In this document: piece by piece, positions 1 through 5,409 of the stretch
How the letters are laid out: each line of letters starts with the position of its first letter
How positions within the stretch are numbered: position 1 is the stretch's first letter
Assembly: GCA_943323935.2 (NCBI GenBank)
Contig: CALPJR020000080.1
Location: 1 to 5,429 of the forward strand
From: Bifidobacterium breve
GTDB lineage: Bacteria > Bacteroidota > Bacteroidia > Chitinophagales > Chitinophagaceae
Length of the DNA: 5,429 bases
Reading direction: 5' to 3'
The notes under the pieces: model-generated
What the model was told of the DNA's origin: nothing
Databases searched by the model: none
The model's input: the letters and a program-made list of their open reading frames with translations, nothing else
Made by a program: the position numbers and the translations under genes

Positions 1-183
1 ATTGAAGAAGGGATTAGGAATAAGGAAATCAAGCCAATTGATGCGCCTACTGTGGTCCTTATATTTTTGCATGCAGTGAGTGGCATTGAAAGCTGGCACC
101 GTTCAACTAAAAAAATCAGCGCAGAGGAATTAGAACAAAATATGGTTGCTATTTTAATTGATGGCCTAAAGGCAAATAGTTAA
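1..183 (+). CDS. TetR/AcrR-family transcriptional regulator, C-terminal fragment
   Basis: An open frame enters from the left edge and ends at TAA 181-183, giving the last 60 residues of a protein; the start lies outside the window. The visible part is a helical ligand-binding/dimerisation type C-terminus: a hydrophobic helix (TVVLIFLHAVSGIESWHR), then the 'ISAEELEQNMVAILIDGLK' helix. This resembles the end of TetR regulators, where a helix with a G-x-E-x-W-(H/Y)-R motif is followed by 's-x-E-E-L' and a final helix ending in 'GL'. The DNA-binding helix-turn-helix would be in the missing N-terminus, so the family call rests on this tail alone. The target genes and ligand cannot be inferred. A hairpin terminator follows 36 bases after the stop, so this gene is transcriptionally separate from obgE. 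Confidence 0.62.
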   Translation: MEEGIRNKEIKPIDAPTVVLIFLHAVSGIESWHRSTKKISAEELEQNMVAILIDGLKANS

Positions 184-219
184 TCTAGTTCAGATTATCG
201 CGTTCTTGACAAAATAGAC

Positions 220-249
220 AAAAGCCTTCTCCAAAAGAGAAGGCTTTTT
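220..249 (+). terminator. Rho-independent terminator after the TetR-type gene
   Basis: A perfect 12-bp stem (220-231 paired with 237-248) with core AGCCTTCTC/GAGAAGGCT and a 5-nt loop CAAAA runs into a T-tract at 245-249. The upstream A's pair with the T's, so the hairpin could also work weakly on the other strand. It lies between the end of the regulator gene and the obgE promoter. Confidence 0.85.
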
Positions 250-255
250 ATTAAA

Positions 256-285
256 TTAAATTACCGCTTGATTGTAGTAACTTTG
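256..285 (+). promoter_or_regulatory. Probable Bacteroidota-type promoter of obgE
   Basis: TAACTTTG at 278-285 matches the Bacteroidota -7 consensus TAnnTTTG exactly. A TTA at 256-258 sits 19 bases upstream, where the -33 TTG element is expected, so that half matches only partly. The predicted RNA would start about a dozen bases before the GTG start codon. The leader is A-rich and has no clear Shine-Dalgarno sequence, which is usual in this phylum. The position just after a terminator supports the call, but it is a motif match only. Confidence 0.45.
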
Positions 286-304
286 TAGCTTATAAAAAGT
301 ACTA

Positions 305-1312
305 GTGTCAGAAAGAAATAATTTTATTGATTACATCCGAATTTTCGCCCATAGTGGTCATGGCGGAGCTGGTTGTAGGCATTTTCTCAGAAATAAATTA
401 ACTGCTAAGGGTGGACCTGATGGTGGCGATGGAGGAAGAGGTGGACATGTGATTCTAAGAGGTAATTCGCAACTTTGGACTTTATTGCATTTACGATATC
501 ATAAAAATGTATTGGCAAAGGATGGAGAGAATGGCTCTAAAAATAAATGTACCGGTAAGGATGGTGAAGATATAATTATTGAAGTGCCGTTAGGTACCAT
601 CGCAAGAGACGAGGAAACTGGTGCAATTGAAGCAGAGATTTTACATGATGGACAAGAAATAGTTTGGTTGAAAGGAGGACGAGGTGGATTGGGTAATTGT
701 AATTTTGCCACTCCAACACAACAGGTGCCTGAATATGCGCAACCTGGTGAAGATGGGATAGAAGGATGGAAACAAATTGAATTAAAAGTACTTGCAGACG
801 TTGGACTAGTAGGCTTCCCAAATGCAGGCAAGTCGACACTCTTGTCGGCCATTACCGCAGCAAAGCCAAAAATTGCCAACTACGCTTTTACTACATTGAC
901 ACCTCAGTTAGGTATGGTTGAATACCGAAACAATCGTTCATTCTGTATTGCAGATTTACCTGGAATCATCGAAGGTGCTGCCGAAGGAAAAGGTTTAGGA
1001 CATCGATTCTTAAGACATATCGAACGAAATGCAGTATTGCTTTTTTTAATTCCAGCAGACTCCAATGACCATAAAAAAGAATTCGAAATTTTAAAGAATG
1101 AGTTGAATGAATTCAATCCTGAATTATTACAAAAAGATTTTATCATCGCAATTAGTAAGACAGATTTATTAGATCAAGAATTAATGGATGCAATCGAAAA
1201 AGAATTACCAGAAAATATTCCGCATATTTTTATCTCTTCTGCAATTTCTAAAAACCTAATAGAACTAAAAGACTTATTGTGGCAGACACTGAATAAACCA
1301 GTCAACGCTTAA
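305..1312 (+). CDS. obgE: GTPase Obg (ObgE/CgtA), 50S ribosome-assembly GTPase
   Basis: This 335-residue protein is a complete Obg GTPase, a cytoplasmic P-loop GTPase that binds the large ribosomal subunit and links its assembly to growth and stringent signalling. Residues about 6-160 form the Obg fold, with glycine-rich turns (GHGGAG at 18-23, [14 protein letters not shown] at 35-48, KGGRGGLGN at 123-131). The G domain follows: P-loop GFPNAGKST (170-178), switch I with [11 protein letters not shown] (193-203), G3 DLPG (217-220), G4-like SKTD (284-287) and G5-like SSA (311-313). The usual G4 is NKxD. Ser in place of Asn is, from memory, common in Bacteroidota Obg. There is no C-terminal OCT domain, as expected for the short form in this phylum. 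The start is GTG at 305, chosen because the conserved 'NFIDYIRI' start of the family follows at once and a -7 promoter element ends 19 bases upstream. It converges with typA over a shared terminator. Confidence 0.97.
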   Translation: MSERNNFIDYIRIFAHSGHGGAGCRHFLRNKLTAKGGPDGGDGGRGGHVILRGNSQLWTLLHLRYHKNVLAKDGENGSKNKCTGKDGEDIIIEVPLGTIARDEETGAIEAEILHDGQEIVWLKGGRGGLGNCNFATPTQQVPEYAQPGEDGIEGWKQIELKVLADVGLVGFPNAGKSTLLSAITAAKPKIANYAFTTLTPQLGMVEYRNNRSFCIADLPGIIEGAAEGKGLGHRFLRHIERNAVLLFLIPADSNDHKKEFEILKNELNEFNPELLQKDFIIAISKTDLLDQELMDAIEKELPENIPHIFISSAISKNLIELKDLLWQTLNKPVNA

Positions 1313-1374
1313 ACACTTAAAAAATATTCAATACCATTTGATTGATTAAATAAGTATTTTAAGATAAAATGATG

Positions 1375-1422
1375 GTATAAAAAAAAGAGTCTCAATGAAA
1401 ATTGAGACTCTTTTTTTTATAC
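1375..1422. terminator. Bidirectional terminator between obgE and typA
   Basis: Arms 1375-1396 and 1401-1422 are a 22-bp perfect inverted repeat around a GAAA (GNRA-type) loop at 1397-1400. The GC-containing core GAGTCTCAAT/ATTGAGACTC is flanked by eight A's on the left and eight T's on the right, so each strand reads hairpin then U-tract. It lies 62 bases past the obgE stop and 14 bases past the typA stop, as expected for an element that ends both convergent transcripts. Confidence 0.92.
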
Positions 1423-1436
1423 TTCAAGCTAATAGC

Positions 1437-3239
1437 TTATTGAGAAGATTGTTTTGTTGCTTTATTACGCTCGTTCTCGTCCAATAAAGACTTACGCATA
1501 CGAACCGACTTTGGTGTCACCTCGATACACTCGTCAAATTGAATGTACTCCATACACTCTTCTAAAGTGTATTGTACTTTTGGCGTGATACGAACGCTAT
1601 CATCACTACCGCTCGCACGGTGGTTAGTTAATTTTTTCATCTCTACCGCATTGATATTCAAATCACCTGGCTTAATGTGTTCTGCTAATACTTGACCAGC
1701 ATATACTTCTTCACCTGGCTCGATAAAGAAACGACCTCTGTCTTGTAATTTATCAATTGAATAAGCAGTTGTTAAACCACCTGTTTTTGCGATCAATACA
1801 CCATTGCTTCTTCCAGGAATTGGCCCTTTCCAAGGCTTGTATTCATTGAAACGGTGCGCCATTACAGCTTCACCTGCTGTTTGTGTTAACATTTGAGAAC
1901 GCAATCCAATCAAACCTCTAGAAGGAATATCAAATTCTAAGTGTTGCATGGTACCCTTCGATTCCATGATCAACATTTCACCTTTCTTTTGAGTCACTAA
2001 GTCGATTACTTTACCGCTAAAATCTGCAGGTACATCTACTACTAATATTTCAAATGGCTCATGCTTCTTACCATCAATATCTTTTACTAAAACTTGTGGA
2101 TTGCCTACAGTTAATTCATATCCTTCACGACGCATAGTCTCTACCAATACACCTAAGTGTAAGATACCACGACCATACACCAAGAAGCTATCCGCACTAT
2201 CTGTTTCTTCTACACGTAATGCTAAATTCTTTTCAGTTTCTTTCATCAAACGATCACGAATATGTCGAGAGGTAACAAACTTTCCTTCCTTACCAAAGAA
2301 AGGAGAATTGTTAATACTAAATGTCATACTCATTGTAGGCTCGTCTACACTGATAACTGCTAATGCTTCAGGATTTTCTGGATCAGCAATGGTATCGCCA
2401 ATATTGAATTCTTCTAATCCAACAACAGCACATAAGTCACCAGAAACAACTTCTGTTACTTTACGCTTACCCATCCCTTCAAACACGTATAATTCTTTTA
2501 CTTTATTTTTTTTGATGCTGCCATCAGCTTGCACCAAAACAATATTTTGGTTTTCTTTGATGGTACCTCTTTCTACTTTTCCAATCGCAATACGACCTAA
2601 GAAGGTAGAATAATCTAAAGAGGTGATTTGCATTTGTGTATGTCCTTCCTTCACATCTGGACCTGGCACATATTTTAAGATGCCATCCATTAAAGGCGTG
2701 ATATCTTCGCATTGGGTTAATGACTCATTGAACCAGCCATTTTTTCCACTACCATAAAAAGTTGGGAAGTTCAATTGCTCTTCGGTAGCATCTAAGTTGA
2801 AGAACAATTCAAATACTGCATCGTGCACTTCGTCAGGACGACAGTTTTCTTTATCCACCTTATTGATAATTACAATTGGTTTTAAATTCAATTGCAATGC
2901 TTTTTGTAATACGAAACGAGTTTGTGGCATTGGACCTTCAAAAGCATCCACCAACAAACAAACACCGTCTGCCATCTTCAAAACACGCTCTACCTCACCA
3001 CCAAAATCAGAGTGACCTGGGGTATCGATGACGTTTATTTTTACACCTTTATAGGTTACTGAAGCGTTCTTACTTAAGATAGTAATACCTCTTTCACGCT
3101 CCAACTCGTTGCTATCCATGATTAAGTCACCAGTCTCCTGGTTGTCTCTGAATACTTTAGTTGCGTGTAATATTTTGTCTACCAAGGTTGTTTTACCGTG
3201 GTCAACGTGCGCGATAATCGCGATGTTTCTTATTTCCAT
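1437..3239 (-). CDS. typA: Translational GTPase TypA/BipA
   Basis: This is a full-length (600 aa) member of the EF-G/LepA-like translational GTPases. BipA/TypA binds the 70S ribosome at the factor site, helps late 50S assembly, and matters most at low temperature or under stress. The GTPase domain is intact: G1 AHVDHGKT (10-17), G2 RERGIT (48-53), G3 DTPGH (72-76), G4 NKVD (126-129). A beta-barrel domain II spans about 200-290. EF-G-III-like and EF-G-V-like domains follow (GRGILHLGVLVETMRREG at 357-374; PSRGLIGLRSQMLT at 439-452). The BipA-specific C-terminal domain spans about 475-590, with PGRSNGVLI and NHRASGSDD, the loop region tied to ribosome contacts. The ATG at 3237-3239 gives the canonical 'MEIRNIAIIAHVDHGKTTL' beginning. 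A strong -7 promoter match lies 17 bases upstream, so typA can be expressed without the gene before it. No truncation or missing catalytic residue is seen. Confidence 0.98.
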   Translation of the reverse strand: MEIRNIAIIAHVDHGKTTLVDKILHATKVFRDNQETGDLIMDSNELERERGITILSKNASVTYKGVKINVIDTPGHSDFGGEVERVLKMADGVCLLVDAFEGPMPQTRFVLQKALQLNLKPIVIINKVDKENCRPDEVHDAVFELFFNLDATEEQLNFPTFYGSGKNGWFNESLTQCEDITPLMDGILKYVPGPDVKEGHTQMQITSLDYSTFLGRIAIGKVERGTIKENQNIVLVQADGSIKKNKVKELYVFEGMGKRKVTEVVSGDLCAVVGLEEFNIGDTIADPENPEALAVISVDEPTMSMTFSINNSPFFGKEGKFVTSRHIRDRLMKETEKNLALRVEETDSADSFLVYGRGILHLGVLVETMRREGYELTVGNPQVLVKDIDGKKHEPFEILVVDVPADFSGKVIDLVTQKKGEMLIMESKGTMQHLEFDIPSRGLIGLRSQMLTQTAGEAVMAHRFNEYKPWKGPIPGRSNGVLIAKTGGLTTAYSIDKLQDRGRFFIEPGEEVYAGQVLAEHIKPGDLNINAVEMKKLTNHRASGSDDSVRITPKVQYTLEECMEYIQFDECIEVTPKSVRMRKSLLDENERNKATKQSSQ

Positions 3240-3256
3240 GTACTGTTTTGAGGGTG

Positions 3257-3264
3257 CAAAGGTA
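3257..3264 (-). promoter_or_regulatory. Probable -7 element of the typA promoter
   Basis: On the minus strand this reads TACCTTTG, an exact match to the Bacteroidota TAnnTTTG element, ending 17 bases before the typA ATG. The expected -33 position falls in a T-run. A clean TTG occurs at 24 bases' spacing, longer than usual, so the upstream half is weak. It lies in the 76-base gap between the membrane-protein gene and typA. Confidence 0.5.
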
Positions 3265-3315
3265 CGCCGTTTACAGTCCTAAAAAAAACAATTGGGAAAA
3301 AAGGATGGTTAAGCT

Positions 3316-4410
3316 TTAGATACGGATATATATTTTAAATTTATCTAATACATAACCTAATAGCCAGCAAAGCAACATGAAGGCAATAGCAAAGAAAAGA
3401 GATCCCCAATAGGGGTTAAAATGGGTGAACCCTAGTTGATACAACCAGTCAAATGCACTTGCATAACCAGCAGGTCCATTTAATAAATTCAAGCATACAA
3501 GGAAAATTTCTGAAAAAAGGTAGATCGCAAGTGGATTTTTGCCAAAAATTTCAAAAAACCTAGAAAATTGATGTTGGCGATGGATGTCTACCCTATAAAT
3601 GATGGTTGCCAATATGATCATATTTAATCCAATTGTAAGCACCACAAAAGAACTAGTCCAAAGTTTTTTGTTGATAGGAAATTCAAAATCCCACATAAAG
3701 GCTAAGAATAAGAAGCCAGCACCCCACATAAATAAGTGTGTTAACCCTTCATAGGTTTTCCCACTTGTTTGTACAAAGTTACCAATGATGAAGCCCACTA
3801 AAATATTTACAATCGCAGGCAAAGTGCTAAGCAATCCTTCTGGATCAAAAGCGATACCCTCACCATGGTATAAATGGTTTGGTCCGAGCAAGTAAAGATC
3901 CAACCTTAAAACCGCATTTCCTGTTAAACTGAATGGATCTCCAGATTGGCCAAAACGAACAGCGAGATACCAATAGGCCAATAACAGCACGGCAGTCAAA
4001 ACCTTGACCACTCTTTCATGCATAAAATGTGCAATCAAAGCTGCAAAAAAATATGCAAGTGCAATACGTTGTAAAACACCAAAAATTCTAGTATCCTGCA
4101 AGTCCCCTGTGAATGGGAACCAGTACATTAAAAAACCTAGGGCAAATAAAATAAAACTACGTTTGAAGATGGCAAGAAGCACTTTAGTTCTTCCTGTCTT
4201 TTCTAAATTGGGTAAAACAAAACTAAGTGAGTTGCCTACTGCAAATAAAAAGGATGGGAAAACTAAATCGGTTGGTGTAAATCCATGCCAACTTGCATGT
4301 CTAAAAGGTGCAAAAGTATGCAATGCGTCTCCTGGTGTATTGACAATGATCATCAAGCAAATTGTCATACCGCGAAAAACATCCAATGATAAAAACCTTT
4401 CTTTATTCAT
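3316..4410 (-). CDS. DUF5009/HGSNAT-like multi-pass membrane protein, putative acyltransferase
   Basis: This 364-residue inner-membrane protein belongs to the heparan-alpha-glucosaminide N-acetyltransferase-like (HGSNAT_cat/DUF5009, NagX-related) group. The signature is at the N-terminus: RFLSLDVFRGMTI (5-17), then HASWHGFTPTDLVFPSFLFAVG (38-59), later QRIALAY (114-120) and FGKNPLAIY (289-297). About ten membrane segments are visible, near residues 12-26, 46-66, 78-98, 113-130, 134-153, 197-215, 223-241, 252-272, 292-312 and 335-356. The eukaryotic enzyme moves acetyl groups from acetyl-CoA across a membrane to glucosamine. Bacterial members are often linked with amino-sugar or glycan use, but the substrate here is unknown and no glycan genes are in view. 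The ATG at 4408-4410 places the family motif right at the N-terminus. The gene is co-oriented with typA (76-base gap, typA has its own promoter) and divergent from the hydrolase gene. Confidence 0.85.
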   Translation of the reverse strand: MNKERFLSLDVFRGMTICLMIIVNTPGDALHTFAPFRHASWHGFTPTDLVFPSFLFAVGNSLSFVLPNLEKTGRTKVLLAIFKRSFILFALGFLMYWFPFTGDLQDTRIFGVLQRIALAYFFAALIAHFMHERVVKVLTAVLLLAYWYLAVRFGQSGDPFSLTGNAVLRLDLYLLGPNHLYHGEGIAFDPEGLLSTLPAIVNILVGFIIGNFVQTSGKTYEGLTHLFMWGAGFLFLAFMWDFEFPINKKLWTSSFVVLTIGLNMIILATIIYRVDIHRQHQFSRFFEIFGKNPLAIYLFSEIFLVCLNLLNGPAGYASAFDWLYQLGFTHFNPYWGSLFFAIAFMLLCWLLGYVLDKFKIYIRI

Positions 4411-4468
4411 AACTGCAATTTAGTGGATTTAGATCAGCAAAATATTTTTTTAAGGCCCCCAAAATAAC

Positions 4469-4476
4469 TAGCTTTA
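4469..4476 (+). promoter_or_regulatory. Weak candidate -7 element for the hydrolase gene
   Basis: TAGCTTTA matches seven of eight positions of TAnnTTTG and ends 14 bases before the ATG at 4491, similar spacing to the obgE and typA elements. The 80-base divergent gap (4411-4490) is AT-rich and has no clear -33 element. I see no good TAnnTTTG match on the opposite strand for the membrane-protein gene. Confidence 0.25.
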
Positions 4477-4490
4477 AAAAAAATAACCAA

Positions 4491-4858
4491 ATGCGTATAC
4501 TAAAAATAGTCATTCTCTCCTTTTTTGCTTTAATTGTTATTTATTTTTTAGGCCCTAAACCTCCAAAGCCAGTATTGAATGATGTCTTACCAACTGTGGC
4601 AAGCATCAATACCCTTGATACTTATATCACATCGATGGAAGCCCCATATAAGATTAAACCCAATAATGAAGCTAAAATTATTTGGGCAGACAGTAGCAAA
4701 ACACAAACAGATTATGCGATTGTTTATTTACATGGATTTAGTGCCAGTCAAATGGAAGGCGACCCAGTGCACCAAAATATTGCTAAACAATTTCATTGTA
4801 ATTTATATTTAGCAAGATTAGCAGAGCATGGTATTGATACCACCGAAGACCTGATGAA
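4491..4858 (+). CDS. Membrane-anchored alpha/beta hydrolase, 3' end lost at the telomere junction
   Basis: The first 122-123 codons of a bacterial alpha/beta-hydrolase-like protein are present. Residues 4-21 form a hydrophobic N-terminal anchor or signal segment followed by a proline-rich stretch (GPKPPKP). The beta-strand plus oxyanion motif AIVYLHGFSAS is at 76-86, with MEGDPVHQNIAKQF and NLYLARLAEHGIDTTEDLMN after it. This layout is typical of a Bacteroidota hydrolase of roughly 300+ residues. The nucleophile elbow (G-x-S-x-G), the acid and the catalytic His would lie further on and are missing. The bacterial sequence stops within the Asn123 codon (4857-4859), where C4A4 telomere begins. 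Reading straight on adds 23 meaningless residues up to TGA at 4929-4931, encoded by telomere and ciliate leader. I call this a gene cut by the chimeric junction, not natural decay: the visible part has no frameshift or internal stop. Confidence 0.78.
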
Positions 4859-4878
4859 CCCCAAAACCCCAAAACCCC
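4859..4878 (+). repeat. Left macronuclear telomere, C4A4C4A4C4
   Basis: Exactly 20 nt: CCCC 4859-4862, AAAA 4863-4866, CCCC 4867-4870, AAAA 4871-4874, CCCC 4875-4878. This is the C-rich 5' strand of a chromosome end pointing left. The two A's just before it (4857-4858) could be the inner part of another A4 block or the bacterial Asn codon, so the breakpoint is uncertain by a few bases. Confidence 0.95.
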
Positions 4879-4923
4879 ACTTTTTTGAGATAATATATAT
4901 TAATATTTTGCGGATAAAAAGAA
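4879..4923 (+). promoter_or_regulatory. Subtelomeric leader of the NTF2 gene with TATA-like tract
   Basis: This 45-base stretch between telomere and start codon must hold the promoter and 5' UTR. It is strongly AT-rich, with a TATATAT run at 4894-4900, 23 bases before the ATG, and an A-rich sequence (AAAAAGAA) right before the ATG. No other motif is clear. The TATA-like assignment is only a composition match, since A/T-rich leaders are general in these chromosomes. Confidence 0.35.
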
Positions 4924-5286
4924 ATGTCTGATTTCAATGAAATTGGTAAACAGTTTGTTACTCACTTCTACAACACTTTTAATCTCCCGAAAGAGAACTT
5001 GATACAACTATTTTCGGATCAATCAATGCTGACTTTTGAAGGGGAGTAATTCCTTGGGTAAAATTCCATTTATGAAAAGTTAAGTAGTTTTGGTAAAGTT
5101 GATCACTAAGTGAATACTCTTGATTGCCAGCCTACTACAAACAATGGCATACTAGCATTCGTATCAGGATAGCTTTCAATTGATGGAGGATAGCCAATGA
5201 TGTTCACTGAAGTTTTCCATTTACAACAGGGAGGTACTTAAGGGTATTTCGTGTTGAACGATGTTTTTAGACTCAATTTAGCATGA
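4924..5286 (+). CDS. NTF2: Nuclear transport factor 2 (NTF2), ciliate nuclear code
   Basis: With TAA and TAG read as Gln and TGA as stop, ATG 4924 to TGA 5284-5286 encodes 120 residues along the whole NTF2 family (human about 127). NTF2 is a homodimer that carries Ran-GDP into the nucleus by binding FxFG nucleoporins. Matching blocks are IGKQFVTHFYNTF (7-19), LTFEGEQFLG (36-45), EKLSSF (52-57), TLDCQP (65-70), VSGQLSID (80-87), FTEVFHL (94-100) and NDVFRLNL (112-119). They align with the human EGQQF, EKLSSL, DHQP, VVGQL and NDMFRLAL. Six reassigned codons give Q42, Q46, Q62 (TAA), Q83, Q90 (TAG) and Q106 (TAA). Q42 and Q83 fall where human NTF2 also has Gln. Glu39 corresponds to the Ran-contacting Glu42. 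Human Trp41 is Phe38 here. Asp87 matches Asp92, but the Asp94 site has become a Gly-Gly-Gln loop. No intron is needed. The standard code would give only fragments. Confidence 0.94.
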
Positions 5287-5409
5287 GAGAACGGCAAATA
5301 TTATATTAGAATTTAAGAGTGTTAACCAAAAATTGATTTATAGTAGATTTTATAAAATAGATTAATTGGCTGGTTTGATTTATATATTATAAATTAATTT
5401 CTTAAAAAA
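5287..5409 (+). other. 3' trailer of the NTF2 nanochromosome
   Basis: These 123 bases from the TGA stop to the right telomere are very AT-rich and contain no further gene. A small AT-only hairpin is possible (ATTTATA 5378-5384 with TATAAAT 5388-5394), but such matches are expected by chance at this composition. The region must include the 3' UTR and polyadenylation site. No exact AATAAA was seen. Confidence 0.6.

Noticed and set aside
499..879. Minus-strand 126-aa open frame inside obgE
   Set aside because: It lies wholly within the well-supported Obg coding region, has no recognisable domain and is best explained as an antisense shadow.
1313..1374. Possible small RNA or extra gene between obgE and the terminator
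   Set aside because: Only about 60 AT-rich bases with no promoter-like element or ORF. It reads as a 3' UTR.
2101..2613. Plus-strand 170-aa open frame inside typA
   Set aside because: It is antisense to a fully conserved TypA region and its translation has low-complexity Ser/Thr character with no family resemblance.
4004..4423. Plus-strand 139-aa open frame opposite the membrane-protein gene
   Set aside because: It is antisense to conserved N-terminal DUF5009 motifs, has no upstream promoter match and shows no recognisable domain.
4491..4931. A single 146-aa protein running through the junction
   Set aside because: Its last 23 residues are encoded by telomere repeat and ciliate leader. The hydrolase homology ends at about residue 123, so the full ORF is a junction product.
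5041..5286. Decayed pseudogene because of repeated TAA/TAG codons
   Set aside because: The frame never shifts, homology continues to the natural C-terminus, and every interruption is TAA or TAG, never TGA, until the expected end.
5287..5409. AT-rich inverted repeat and possible extra small ORF in the trailer
   Set aside because: The 7-bp A/T-only arms are expected by chance at this composition, and no reading frame of meaningful length is present in either code.
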